From Maniola hyperantus (taxonomy: Eukaryota; Arthropoda; Insecta; Lepidoptera; Nymphalidae), in the NCBI RefSeq assembly GCF_902806685.2, contig NC_048550.1:9901383-9965382 (forward strand): a DNA stretch of 64,000 nucleotides. The letters run 5' to 3'. This document shows, piece by piece, positions 24,458 to 36,930 of the stretch (position 1 is its first letter; every line of letters starts with the position of its first letter). The notes beneath the pieces were generated by a model. The model was given only the letters and a program-made list of their open reading frames with translations, was not told where the DNA came from and ran no database searches. The translations under genes were made by a program, and so were the position numbers.

Positions 24458-24817
24458 CAGGGTGTAACCAGAACGCTGGCAAAAACGAAGACAGGTGATA
24501 ATACTGATGATTAGTGATGTGATACCACAAAAAAACGCGAATAAAAATGTAAAAATCCTATAATTTTGTAAAAGTTTACGATATATTGCAAATAAAACAT
24601 CTGACTGACGCTAGAGGTCAACGAACGTTCCGTAAGTAGGCCACTCACAGTCGTAGGCGGGGCATTGACCCGAATTTTGCACGCTATACATTGCCTGTTT
24701 GAAAAATACTAAATCACTAAAACTACAAAATGAGGCAAATGGCTATTGGGATTGGATTATGTTTAGGTAGTATAACAATTAACGCTAAGTTTTTGCTAGC
24801 GTTCTGATTACACCCTG
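24458..24817. mobile_element. Family K MITE, Tc1/mariner-like ends, 360 bp
   Basis: Ends cagggtgtaaccagaacgct and agcgttctgattacaccctg are inverted repeats continuing to 'ggcaaaaac'. TA flanks both sides (24456-24457, 24818-24819), the target duplication of the Tc1/mariner group. No transposase. Confidence 0.88.
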
Positions 24818-25184
24818 TACCTATAGCATAATGTTCGGCGATGCAGCGTGCTTGCTTTAGCAGCTATATACTGTTTTGGTACTAAGATTGCACTAACAAT
24901 GATGAAATACTAGTTGAACGCCCCGGTTTCGCTCGTTTGGAATTTCTAGAAATCCTTTCTTATTGATGGTTCTACGCTAATCGTTATAATATATCAAACC
25001 TACATAAGTACGTACCTAATTCAAAGTTCTTGAACCCAGCGAGCGGTTTAAGCTGTACACTGACATATAGCCTACTTTTTATCCCGGAAAATTAAAGAGT
25101 TCACACGCGATTTTTAACGATCCCGGGCACGCACCTCCAAGATCAAAATAATATTAGGTACTTAGTTCAACTTTGAAGAAAATC

Positions 25185-25310
25185 ATCGTGAGGAAACCTG
25201 CATGTCTGAAAGTCCTTCATGATGTTTTTAAAGGTGTGTGAAGTTTGCCAATCTGCATTGGCCAGCGTGGTAGACTAAGGCCAAACACAGGTATCTCATT
25301 CTGAGAAGGA
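25185..25310 (+). repeat. Family E tail fragment
   Basis: Contains gtgaggaaacctgcatgtct, ggccagcgtggtagactaag and ctcattctgagaagg. Head and end missing. Confidence 0.7.
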
Positions 25311-25320
25311 ATACGTACTA

Positions 25321-25530
25321 ATATTTTAATGTAGATAACGGGTACGTATTACATACCACGATTTATTTATTTGTTTTTATTTTTCGATGTTTCAACCCAA
25401 TTGCACGGGTCGTAGTCACGACGGGACTTCATCTCTCGTATCACCGCAGTCCCATCGTGACCACGAACCGTGTATAAATAAAAACAACAAAATAAATCGT
25501 GGTATGTACCCGTTATCTACATGAAAATAT
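25321..25530. mobile_element. MITE-like inverted repeat
   Basis: Left atattttaatgtagataacg, right cgttatctacatgaaaatat. The arms continue with gggtacg..ataccacgatttattt for about 55 bp. The core has cgtagtcacgacggga / tcccatcgtgaccacg. Confidence 0.85.
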
Positions 25531-25655
25531 GTCGTTAAACCACGAAATAAGCTTAAAATCATTAATACGTGTTCAGTTCTCCACGCGTCCGTGAGGAAAA
25601 AGGTCTTGGCAAGCAAGAGACTGACAGACAGACGGAAAACTAAGTGATATTATAA

Positions 25656-25963
25656 AGCGCAATACACATTGAGCCCGCCGGGCCGCCGACATTATGTCGG
25701 CAACTTTTTGTCGCCAACTGGCGGCTTCACTTATTACAAGCCGGAAAATTTGGTCGGCGGCTTGAGATGAGAAATTTATTTGGCAGTCAGTGATTGCCGC
25801 GTGTCGATGCCGGGCAACTGAGCGCAGGCGTACCCAAGCCGCGAACATGTCGGCGGGTAACACGCGCGGGCGCATGTTGCCGACATGATTCTTTTCATAC
25901 AGGCCGCCGTGTTGTGTCGCCGGGCTTTGTCAGCGGCCCGGCGGGCTGAATGTGTATTGCGCT
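25656..25963. mobile_element. GC-rich MITE with TAA target duplication (PIF/Harbinger-like)
   Basis: Termini agcgcaatacacattgagcc and its complement at 25944-25963 differ by one base over about 31 bp (continuing cgccgggccgc). TAA flanks both ends (25653-25655 and 25964-25966). It is far more GC-rich than its surroundings. Open frames on the minus strand across it are compositional shadows. Confidence 0.85.
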
Positions 25964-26876
25964 TAACGGTTCTGTTTTTCGTTTTGAGGTGCACGACGAC
26001 TCTAATAATTGGCATGTCCTAATTTTAAAAATTACTTAACTAGGTTCCGACATTTTTTTCAAAAAGTACAAACGAAGTTGATTCACGAGATTCCCGCGGG
26101 AGCCGACTTGTTTCGAAACAAACTTTCGTTTACAACACCGGCACCTAGTTCCTGTCTTTCTGAAAGTAAAAACATTTTTAGTTTAAATAATTTCTCTTCT
26201 GCGCTGCCCTTTGTAGATAAACGCAAAAAATTACAGTTTTTGTTAGAAATATTTTTTTAAATAAGAGTTTTCATAAACATAATAGGTACAAAATTATTGA
26301 TAGGAATACTACGAAGAACAGACGAACAGACAGACGGACAGACAACAAGGTGATCCTATAAGGGTTCCTTTTCTCCTTTTGCGGTACCCTAAAAATGGTA
26401 AAAATATTCCTTCTCTCCAAAAACATAACAGGCAATAAATTTTATATCCCTCACTTAAGTTTGGAACTTTTAAAAAACTTTCTTTGTATGCATCATAAAA
26501 TTCCCGCAAACACACGATTCTGTGGCAAACAAACATTTATACATTTATTCAGGAAATTCTTTCGAATAAAGTTTTCAGAAAATGCATCAAGTTCGAAGAG
26601 AAACGTACAACATGAAGTTAGTAGTGCGATTGTTATTGCGATACCTATAAGCTTATCGCAAACGGCCGACAATTTTAGCCGATAATAATTCGGGGAAAAT
26701 AAAATGTCAGCTAAAAATTGGTTAGACAAAAATCTTAGAACCAGCGCAAACAGACGTAGTAGGGTGGAGTTGATCTTTTTAATAACTACATAAACTAAGC
26801 TTTAACGCATCTTGATATATCACACGGTAGATACCCGCCACGCTTGGGCACGCATCATGTCATCCATACTTTCAAT
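25964..26876. other. No gene seen
   Basis: Several 75-96-codon frames on both strands overlap one another. None has a recognised domain. The family C end at 26318-26396 is the only named repeat. Confidence 0.5.
26318..26396 (+). repeat. Family C, 3' fragment
   Basis: gacgaacagacagacggaca then gtgatcctataagggttcct and gcggtaccctaaaaa. Confidence 0.75.
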
Positions 26877-27055
26877 ACTAATATTATAAATGCGAAAGTG
26901 TGCCTGTCTGTCTGTTTGCTAGCATTTCATTACCTATCAGTTTAACCGATTTTGATGAAATTTGGTGAAGAGCTTAAATCCCGGGGCTACTTATTATCCT
27001 CGAAAATTAAATAGTGTACACGGGTTATTTAAAAAACCTAAATCATCAGCTATAG
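26877..27055 (-). repeat. Family A element
   Basis: actaatattataaatgcgaa, aaccgattttgatgaaattt, then a decayed start (aaatcatcagctata). Confidence 0.78.
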
Positions 27056-27132
27056 TAGTGAATAAAACTGAGTTTGAGTTGTTATCAAAAAATGCCGCGT
27101 CTTGGCCCTACTGGTTGCCTTGTGCCTTCTTA

Positions 27133-27295
27133 CCCCCCGTTCCCACTTATCGTTTTTCGGACACGAATTTTTATCGGATGTTCCAGTGGCAGGACATTTT
27201 ATATGAAGCTATTCACACTTGTTGGAAACCGTTTTTTGTCAAAATATACTGCCACTGGAACATCAAGCGACAAACGACAAATGGGAACGCGGGGT
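27133..27295. mobile_element. Small MITE-like inverted repeat
   Basis: Left ccccccgttcccacttatcg and gatgttccagtggcag. Right ctgccactggaacatcaagc and aatgggaacgcgggg. Confidence 0.75.
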
Positions 27296-27859
27296 CAGGC
27301 TGAGTTATATAGAGCATACTTTGAGTATGCACATATTTTACTTAGATTGAAAACGAAACTGTTTACAGAGACAGCCTCTCAGCTACCGGAGATTTACATC
27401 CTACTAAATAAGTAGTCTGCGTAAGGCCTAAAATTGAATTTCGGTAAAGGATAAACATATTTTTGAGGTTTCTAAAGGAGTGCATCGTACTAACTTTCAT
27501 AAAATCTCAGTTCAGCGTTTGTGAATTATACATGAAAATATCCTTGATTCGTCTCGCTCATGCCCATCTATCTTGGACTCCTTCCCAATTTTCAATACCT
27601 ACTTTAAAGACTGGAAAGGGTCGAGTTAGATTGGTTGATTATGTTACGAATGTTTACTGGAAAGTTTGAAAGTTTTGCTCAGTTTCAGTCTATAAGATAG
27701 GCTGATTATTTTATCAGCATATCTATTTCTATAATTCAGTAAAGTCCTCAAAATATATGAATATAATAGTGATGTTGACATTTTGAAGTGAAAATTTCTT
27801 TATGCGCTATAGGCGATTGTAGCATGCATGTAAAAACTGATTCTTCTTTATAACGTAGA

Positions 27860-27872
27860 CCCCCCCCCCCCC
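27860..27872. repeat. C13 homopolymer
   Basis: Thirteen consecutive C in an AT-rich setting. Confidence 0.9.
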
Positions 27873-27945
27873 ACTAAGAAATATTTTTAGAAATCCTATC
27901 CGAGTGAAGCTGGGGCTGGTGAGTTAGCTTTAACTAAAGACAAAG

Positions 27946-28172
27946 CTGTGATAGCCTAGTGGTTAGGACGTCCGCCTCCTAATCGGAGGTCGGGGGTTCG
28001 TTCTCGGGCACGCACCTCTAAATATCACTTACTTGAACTTTGAAGGAAACCTGCATGCCTGAGAGTTCTCCATAATGTTCTCAAAGGTGTGCGAAGTCTG
28101 CGAATCCGCACTTGGCCAGCGTGGTAGACTAAGGCGTGAGCTGGCGATGGGTTGATCGTGATGATGATGATG
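27946..28172 (+). mobile_element. tRNA-Arg-like SINE (family E), complete
   Basis: The head is ctgtgatagcctagtggtta, with anticodon-loop text cctcctaat and B box gggttcg. The body contains gaaacctgcatgcctgag and the tail ends (atg)n. Target duplication aaagacaaag at 27936-27945 and 28173-28182. Anticodon CCT suggests a tRNA-Arg source (inference). Confidence 0.9.
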
Positions 28173-28182
28173 AAAGACAAAG

Positions 28183-29689
28183 TAACAATTTTCGGGACCT
28201 TGATAATAATCCGCTATCTTTATAGAGTTTGCACATCGGAACAGGAAACGAAGTAAAAATGACCAAAATTTAAACTTATTTGCGATTGTTCCGCTAATCT
28301 TTTACAGAGTAGGAAGGGCGAGGGGACCCAGCTTGTGACATTGGGGGCTCAAATTAATGGACTTGTTCATTAAGCAGTAAGCTTAAGTGGTATTGCTAAT
28401 GTTGTAATACAAAAACACTTAAGTTTGCAAATTGAAACATTAGTTTAAAGAAAATAAACAATCTCATTTATTTTAAGTATTCTAATATTACGAAGAAAAA
28501 CTGCGAATTTTACGAGTTTGTTTAGATAGGTATGCTTGATATGTGGAGGGTAATCTCCTGAACTATTGCACTTATGTATTTCAAAAATTCGCCATTTGAA
28601 AGGCACGTTTTTCCAGATGGATAGAGGATGGATAAGTATATTATTGTTGTTCGATCAAGGCGAAGTGCGACCACTATCTAGTCCTACAATAAATGATGGG
28701 TACATCCTGACTCCCTCACTGACTGACTCATCAACGCCCGGCTGAAACTTGGGCCTTTTGTATTGAGGTTCCATTTTCATAATTTTGATAAGCGGGGGCT
28801 CGACCAGATCTCGACCTGACTATTTATTTCTATATTTTTTGAACCATTAAAATTTCTAACATAGTACAGATTTCTACCTTTCGAGCTTTATGAATAGCAA
28901 GAGTTAAATCATCTAAAAATTAAATTCATCCCAAAGTTTGTTTCATAAATATAAGCAAACAAAATTATTCATTCTCAAACACGGGAACGCTATTAAGTTT
29001 GCCAAAGTCTTTGATCCTGTTAAATTTATATTAAACGTAGCACTAATACTGTACTCGATTGTGAAGTCACGAAGCTCATATAACAACTTTAATAATAACG
29101 TCTTGAGATTGGGATTATGGAAATATAAGTATCTCAGACGGCCTTTACCTACTTTAGACCTACTCTACCCAATTGTCACTTTCAAAATAGTTTTCGCGTA
29201 AGAACAAACGTTTATATTTCTCAAACCCCTACACCTGTCTTTGGCAAACGTCTTAGATAGCACTCAAAAAATTCTTACAGTTTTCCAAAAGTAGCTTATG
29301 TACCTAAGTGCCAGCGTTTCGAATCACTTTTTTAAAATTCTTTACATAGGTACACAGAGATTTTTTTTAAAACAAGCTGATTGTATTACCTATTTCATCA
29401 CTCATCAGGTATAGGTAAGGTACTGGACTAACGGGTTGGAAATTATGCACACCAAGGAGCAAGGGTTTGAAGTAAGCAAATAGGTACTTATTAAAAACAT
29501 CAAGTTTAAAGTAAAACTGAGGCTATTCAGTCTTCTTCTTTACAGAAGTGAAGATTAACTAGAAAACTTTTTTCATTACACACTCGTTCGATCCGCCTTC
29601 GGATATGGACGTGCATGAAACTTTGAAAGTCGTAAAAAATTATTACATACATTTTAGCATTTAAACTATCGTGAGTGATTTCCATTACA
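28183..29689. other. No gene seen
   Basis: Anonymous AT-rich sequence. An 87-codon frame at 28938-29201 has no recognised features. Confidence 0.5.
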
Positions 29690-29862
29690 CTAGCTGCCCC
29701 GGCGAACTTCGTTCCGCCTAACAGTCGATTCAAATTTTTTAAATTTTTCTCTCCGTAAGAACCATCCTCGTACTTCAAGGAATATTATAAAAAAAGAATT
29801 AGCGGAATCGGTTCAGCTTTTCTCGATATTTGCGATGACCAACACATTTATTGATTCATTTT
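29690..29862 (-). mobile_element. Family I element
   Basis: Reverse: actagctgccccggcgaact, aagaaccatcctcgtacttc, ggttcagcttttctcg. The minus-strand frame over it is not a gene. Confidence 0.8.
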
Positions 29863-29879
29863 TATATTATATATCACAC

Positions 29880-29980
29880 ACCGGCTTTACTCACGTGTTT
29901 AGTCGACGTTAGCCCTACTAGTTTCGAACATATCCGGGGTTCTTTTTCACAGGGACTCAGTTAGAACTGAAAGCCCGCGA
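29880..29980 (+). repeat. Family Q repeat, second copy
   Basis: ttactcacgtgtttagtcga, gttagccctactagtttcga, atatccggggttctttttca. Confidence 0.7.
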
Positions 29981-30611
29981 GTGCCAGACCTTCGTTATTT
30001 TAATAAAAGCTCAAAGTTTCTCTGCGTATTGTCCCCAACACGAGGAACGATCAGCGACTATGAAGTATCATGGTGGTTTTGGGAGATAACAGATTTATTC
30101 CATTCTAATACCAACGACCAATGGTATTTGTTTGATTCATCAATGGTTTGATTAGGAAACGAAGGCGAAAAATCTAACGTCAATACTTAAAGTCTATTTT
30201 TTTTTAATTTTCGTCGGAATAATAGTAGAAATCACGTCGGTCAGGACGAAGACGCGGTGAAAACTAGCGGAACAAGCGGTAGTTTTAATAGTCACGGGGT
30301 AATAAGGGCACCCTAGACCACACCCTGTTTTAATTAAACTCACGCATTGCTAGGTTGTTAACACAATGAAAGACAACACATTATCGCACCATCATCCCCT
30401 AGCGACCCCTTACAGCTTTGTGGTAATTACCATTAGTATTGTATCCCCCGCAGTACGCACCCATACAATAATGCTGTCCAAAGAATAGGTTTTCCTTGAG
30501 AAAATTAGGGTCTTATTCAATATGCCCTCTCTCCGAAAGTTCCGAACGAGAGACCTTTTTGGTATAAAGCTATAAGATTGTACGTACGTAAGTACCATTA
30601 GCTTATATAAT

Positions 30612-30815
30612 ACTAGCTGATGCCCGCGACTTTGTCCGCGTGGATTTACATTTTTCAAAATTCCGCGGAAACTCTTTGATTTTCCGAGATAAAAAGTAGC
30701 CTATGTGTTAATCCAGGGTATAATCTATCTCCACTCCAAATTTCATCGTTAAGCCGTTTTTGCGTGATTGAGTAACAAACGTCCAAACATCCAAAGTTTT
30801 CGTATAAATACAGCA
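30612..30815 (+). repeat. Family A element
   Basis: actagctgatgcccgcgact to gattgagtaacaaacgtcca. The 3' end is diverged. Confidence 0.8.
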
Positions 30816-31575
30816 ATAAGGATGCGTATCCACAGACCGTGAATTGGCCAATCAGTGAGTTTCCACTGATGTAGAGTGGAGATTTCGAGCCCTGTGGAAC
30901 AATTCTCGTTCCGCTCCGCTCGACTTCGCCCTGCTCCGCATCATTTGGAACGCATCCTAGTACCCAAAAAATTCATTCGTAAGTCGTAATCAAGGCTTTC
31001 GTATTTTCGATAGTCAGGTAGATACCTACAAAATGTTTTGTGAAAGTATGGTATTAAAATGTTTTAGTATGGTATGTATAATTATTATATTGGAATCTTT
31101 CTGGCAACTAACTTTTTTTAATGATCAGGGCGAAAATATCATAAGAAAGTATTTAGATGGGATTGATTAAACATCACTGAAAGCCTATCTAAAAAAAATC
31201 AGATGGTAAGTACATCAGATACCAGTTTCAGATTCTCAAAAAGTGAGTAGGTATAATTTCTTGTCGAAAATTAATTTCACTGTTTTTCTATAATACCTAC
31301 TTATAATTTCCTAGACACGGGTCATAAAATGAAGACGTGATACCTCATACCCCAACAGCCTTAAGGTTGCCGCATGATTTAGTTATGGTTTCATATCGAA
31401 AATGATACTTTTGTTCCATATAAATCATATGCTCCCTAAGGATAACCCAGAGAGAATCCGAGCGTGGGACATAAATTATGTAAAAATTACACATTTGGAC
31501 ATTGCGGGCGGTCATTGGGAGTTGGGGCGGGATTTACGCACTACATTGTATTATATTATGAGGATCTATGGTTTA

Positions 31576-31770
31576 AGCCTCAATAGCTCAACGGGTAAAG
31601 GAGTGGACTGAAAACCGAAAGGTCGTCGGTTCAAACCCCGCCCGTTGCACTGCATATTGTCGTACCTACTCCTAGTACAAGCTTGACGCTGTTGGAGAGG
31701 AAAGGGGAATATTGGAATATTAGTCATTTAACATGGCTAATATTCTTTTAAAAAAAAACAAAAAAAAAAC
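31576..31770 (+). mobile_element. tRNA-Phe-like SINE (family F)
   Basis: Complete copy: gcctcaatagctcaacgggt, B box ggttcaaacccc, 3' ggctaatattctttt and an interrupted A tail. Confidence 0.85.
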
Positions 31771-32654
31771 AGTGGTACGAGTACAGAGTTACAAGCATGA
31801 GATTCGATCTTTGTTGGTCAAAACAAGATAAAGTTTAAAACTCTACCAGATAGGTTGGTACTTTTCTTAATAAACGCTGAAATAGTAAAATTGTTATTTT
31901 ATCTGTATGTTCTACTTGTACTGATAGGCCGTGAAAGGCTAGCAGACGACAAACAGACAGACAGACCGACAGACAGACACACTTTCACATTATAATATTA
32001 AATAATAATATAGATTAGTATGGATTTGAGATCCTCACAATCACAACAAATCCGTACAGTTTGTAAAATTCCATATTTGGTTCACATAAACTCATATCAT
32101 CGTAGGTACCTAGGTAGTTTAGTTGGATTACTCCTGTTAGGAAGGTATTCCAAAACTTTTTAATATCTAAGTATTATATCGTCTAGTATACAACTTGCGT
32201 CGTAGTTAGGTACCTACTAGTAGGTATAATTGTATCGCAAATACTTCATAATACCAGCTATCTAGGGTAAAGTACGTGACCTGGATTCCGTGAGTTTCTC
32301 TACTCTAGAAATAAAGCGTTTGATGTCTTTTAATTTAAAATCTCTTTTTAATTATGTCTAAATTAATGCTTTTATTTTTTAATTGCAACATTTTGTGTGC
32401 TTCCTACTTAATTACTTCCACGTCTTTATCCACAGGACCTTGAAAACAAAATTCTATTTTGGTGAGGAATATTATTTTCACAGTAGGCGGCAGAAAGTAA
32501 TGTACATCGTTCTTTAGACGGAGATAGCAGATTTGTAGAGCATTTTCTCTGCCGTTGAGACCGACAAAATGTCATATAGTTATGAGTGACAGAGACAACG
32601 CTCTACAAAGCCGAAATGTCATTCTAATGGCTGATGTACATTATTTCTGCCGCT

Positions 32655-32870
32655 TACTTTAATAGCACTGATAGCCTAGCGGTTAAGGGTTCAGCTTCCT
32701 ATTTGAAGCGTACAAGTACATGGTTCCGGGTTCGATTCCAGGCACCACTTTTCGGAGCTATGTGCGTTTTAAGTAACATAGCGCCACATCAGCTGCTCTG
32801 GTGGCAAGGCAGCCTAAGCGCTGAATTAGAGGGAAAGGGGGAATTTAGTCTGGTTTTTAAAAATTGTAGA
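32655..32870 (+). mobile_element. Family E-like tRNA-derived SINE with altered anticodon region
   Basis: Head tgatagcctagcggttaagg and B box gggttcgattcc are clear. The central part is longer than in other copies (cgtacaagtacatggtt). The tail differs from family E after gtgcgttttaag. Confidence 0.65.
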
Positions 32871-35584
32871 TAATATTACGAAATATTGCAGTCTACCACA
32901 GTTTATGGAGAAACACAGTAGTCCGACGCATTTGATATCGTAGTTAATGACGACCACGATGACCCTTCAATGTAGGTCCTAAAATTACTAGGGCCGTCAC
33001 GGGTCGCTCCCTCGTCGCCATCGCATATCGTAGTGGCTTCGTCGAACCTCTGTATTTTAGGTAATAACATTATGTGACTACGATATGGACGGACATATAA
33101 GCCGACTATTAAAAGAGTATTAAAAGCCACGTAAAACGGTTCTGAGCTGTCATTAGCCGGACACGACGGCGGGAGATTGAAAATTTAACGACCATCAAGT
33201 CCTGCATTGACTTCTCGCTTCACAAGTTAATTAATGGATAAACTCATATATTAAACCCTAACGTGCTACGTACGGAACGTAAGGAACTGGAGTCAATAAT
33301 TTTTTGGCGAAGTAAACTATGTTGATTGGAAACAATTAAAGGGTAATTAAATGGAGCGAGTTGTATTTGGGTATCTAAAGAAAGAAAGAAAGAAAAACGT
33401 TTATTTTGTAAACTAGCTTATTCCCGTGTTTTTATCTAGCCAGGTGGTCTTCTATAGCTAAATGTGTCCTTTAAATGCTGAGCTAAAGGAAACCGTATTC
33501 CCCCAAAATTTTAGATATCATTGATGCCAAAGAACTTTTAACCTTATTAGGTTACGTACGTAAAATTGTACAGACACTTAAAGAAAACTCTCAAAACTTG
33601 AAAGAGGCCATAACACAAAACGATATGCCACTAAGCGCCTGAGCTAAGATATTAACGGCATCTTTTCAATACTCCATACAGTTGGCAAGATTCCACCATA
33701 ACATATGTGTTTAAGAAGCTTCTTAGTAAAAGGATTTTCATGAAATCGGTGCATAATTTTTACATTCAAGACCTCTACAGTCGATGGTTGTGAAGAGGTT
33801 GGTCACAGACGGACAGAACTCCATTAGTGACTTTTGGACGGCGGCCAGGGCGGCTTCTGAAGATTTTTAATTTGAATGACCCGAAAATGTGTGGGAAGCC
33901 AAATTTTCCTGCTAGTGCGGCGAGTGGATTTCCTTTTTGTAGCTATTTGTGATCATGTTTTAAAGAATGCAATGCCTAAACTGGAAAAGGTACGAAACTA
34001 CACGTCACTCGTCAGTGGAATAATTCCAATTAAAGGAATATAATAATTAAATATTTTTTTTATCTTAGGTAATGGTATCTTGGGTGTAAGTATACACCCA
34101 AATCAAAAGTTAATAATTAAAAATAAAAGAGTCAATAAATTAATAAATAGAGGTCACAACAAGGAGTTATCGTGGTAAAGTATAGATAGACATGATTATC
34201 ATGACAAATAAACATCGCACCATAATCATTTCTAGCATAATTGGGCCCGTAAATTCCAAAAGGAACTTTTCAGACGACCAAAATAAAACGCCAACTCATA
34301 CGCTCATTCGTTACACAGAGTGGAGTACTAGCTTTGTTTCCACTCTTTAATTTCACGTGAAGTTTTTTAAAAGGCAAAATGACCACGAGGTTTTTGGCAA
34401 CGAACTGTAGACGGAAATAACTGCCTTCTACGCAAATAGCTAAAATAAATTAAGCCTCAGCTGTAAAAAGTCAGTCCTAGCTTGTCTAATACTTATACTT
34501 ACGAGTTTTTTACGCACTGGTTCCACCGCCGACGTGGAAGCGACTTGCTATCGACTATTTTTTCACTCGAGAAATGAACAATAGCTCATGTACCCATGTA
34601 CCTACCTATTATAATTTCGTGTCAATAAAAGAGATAAATAGGCTGACACGCATAGATGTAAAAGCCTGATAAAAGATTTAAAAAAAAAGAGATAAATATT
34701 AATAGTATAATAAATATTAGTATATCGCTGACTGTGCATATTACCGGTGAGAACTCTCTCTACACTAGTTTGTCGCAGCGATAAGACCTATCAAAGAAAA
34801 AAATCATTTAGCTCGCTCAGAGGTCAAAAGTCAAAACACTCGCATTGTTTGCATACGACGGGCAATTACTCGCTACACTTCTGTTGGAATTTGGAAAAGT
34901 TTTAGATTACGCATGTTGAGTTAGCCTGTAAGTGAGTATGCATTGATAGTGTTAAGTTTATAGTAAGATATAATAATTATTGTTTCTTTGTACACCGCTG
35001 GCTTCCAATTAAATTTAAATTGAATTAAATTAAATTGTATATCTACAGAAAAGAATAGAGAAATTGTGATAAAATTAAATTACACGTCCACTCCAATACT
35101 GTTGATAGGTACCTATTTAATTGTTGTAAAAAATATAGATTTGTTGATGTACTTATAATAATTATGTAAAAAAATCTAGAAGTAGGTAATTGGAGCACTA
35201 GATTACCTACCTAATCAATAAGATAAAGTAGGTAGGTAATCTTTCCTTCACAGTACGAATGATTAAGATATTGTGAGGTGTTGTTAATTACAGAGCAAAA
35301 GGGGCGTCGTATATTCAACGCCATTTCGTCCCAATATCCACATTTCGACGCGACCTAATTGGCTTTACGCTGCAAGTGACCTGAAACTTGTTTACAGAAA
35401 CGTTTACAAAACAAGCACGGAATCAAAAGCTACGGGTTGCTAAACAATTTAATTACAAACTTTAAAATGAACAAGGAAAAGTACCTTAAAATACCTAGAA
35501 GTCAAGAGAAAATTGTGTTAGCGGACTAACGCATGTAGAGATTCTGAACAAACAATTATTATTGGTAGGTACTATTCTATAATA
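32871..35584. other. Longest stretch without a recognised repeat or gene
   Basis: About 2.7 kb. Only a (gaaa)4 run at 33379-33396 and a diverged relative of the 41715 duplication at 35340-35410. No coding evidence. Confidence 0.5.
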
Positions 35585-35753
35585 TAAAAATGAATCACTA
35601 AATGTGTTGCTCATCGCAAATCTCAAGAACAGCTGAACCGATTTCGCTTACTCTTTTTTTAAATATTTCTTGAAGTACGAGGATGGTTCTTACGGAAAAA
35701 AAAAAATTGAATCGACTGTTAGGCGGAACGAAGTTCGCCAGGGCAGCTAGTAT
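35585..35753 (+). mobile_element. Family I element
   Basis: aaaatgaatcactaaatgtg, agctgaaccgatttcgctta, aagttcgccagggcagctag. Confidence 0.8.
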
Positions 35754-35779
35754 GAAATAAAATTATAGGTCAACTAAAT

Positions 35780-35896
35780 CGGTCCAGTAGATTCGAAACA
35801 AATTAGTTGTAACAGATGGACAGACAGACAGATTGACACACGAGTGATCCTAACAAGTTTTCCGTTTTTTCATTCGGACATACGGAACCCTAAAAA
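35780..35896 (+). repeat. Family C-like 3' part
   Basis: acagatggacagacagacag then gtgatcctaacaag and catacggaaccctaaaaag. Confidence 0.65.
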
Positions 35897-36539
35897 GAAA
35901 AGTCACTGACTCATCAACGAATAGCCGAAACCCTTCCCCGAAAGCTGAAATTTTGCACAGAGATTCCCTTTATATTGCGACAAGTAATAAGGCTGGATTT
36001 TTGAAAATTTTCACGGGATAAATTGATTCAATAAAATCCATATTTATAATTAGGTAGGTACCTAAGTACCTATATTTTAATTATTCTGATCATAAGCACA
36101 AAACTTTTTCGTCCAAAGTTTTGAGTTTAAAGTTTAAACATCAGCCTTCAGATGATCCCGGCTCGCAAAAACTCGTAACCATAAATCACATAATGTACTT
36201 CCATTGTACAGGGTTACCAGTTGATATTCCAGCTTTTGGGATATTTTCGAAATTTCTAGATGTTAATTTTTCAAAAAGTCTGATGGCAAACAGGTACATA
36301 CTTAATTTTTTCTAAACTTTACGTTTTTTGATTATGTTAATAATAAGACTTAAAATTAGCATTACCTAAACTGTACAAATCATGCCTGCATAGAAGGTAG
36401 CTAATTTTACATTGTAGATAATGATTTTGCTTGTGTTTACACAAGCAAACAAAAATTTTACGCTTGATTCTTACTTACTTCATTGGCTTTAAATTTTCTA
36501 AAATATTATTTTGTAAGCTTTGATTCTCTATAGTGAATG

Positions 36540-36662
36540 TTCCAAGTTATGTATTTTAGTGAACACACATGTATATAAACTACATAGTTCATTACTATTA
36601 AAGGACTATATATGTAGTTTATATACTTACCATGTGTATTCACTAAAATACATAACTTGGAA
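36540..36662. repeat. Near-perfect hairpin (foldback), 123 bp
   Basis: Left arm ttccaagttatgtattttag, right arm ending ctaaaatacataacttggaa. About 50 bp pair, with small gaps near catgtatata / catggtaagtatata. The loop is attactattaaag. Confidence 0.9.
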
Positions 36663-36704
36663 CCTAGTGCTGCCAATAAAACATCAAAATAAATATACAA
36701 TAGT

Positions 36705-36930
36705 TTACAGAATAAAAGGAAAATGTGACTGACTGACTGACTGACTGACTGATCTATCAACGCACAGCTCAAACTTCTGGACGGATCGATCTGAAATTTG
36801 GCATGCAGATAGCTATTACGACGTTGGCATCCGCTAAGCAAGGATTTTTGAAAATTCAACCCCTAAGGGGGTGAAATAAGGATTTGAAATATGTGTAGTC
36901 CACGCGGACGAAGTCGCGAGCATAAGCTAG
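36705..36930 (-). mobile_element. Family B element, complete
   Basis: Reverse: (gact)6 at 36727-36751, atcaacgcacagctcaaact, ccctaagggggtgaaataag, cgcggacgaagtcgcgagca. It starts about 40 bp after the 36540-36662 hairpin. Confidence 0.85.

Noticed and set aside
25573..26015. Overlapping 100- and 79-codon minus-strand frames
   Set aside because: They lie over the GC-rich MITE (25656-25963) and translate its inverted repeats.
26309..26729. Several overlapping 75-96-codon frames on both strands
   Set aside because: They contradict one another, show no domain, and part lies over a family C end.
27946..28020. A true tRNA-Arg gene
   Set aside because: Anticodon-like text and A/B boxes are present, but a SINE body, (atg)n tail and target duplication follow, and the acceptor stem does not pair.
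31576..31655. A true tRNA-Phe gene
   Set aside because: Same reasoning: the head belongs to family F, with four copies sharing the long non-tRNA tail.
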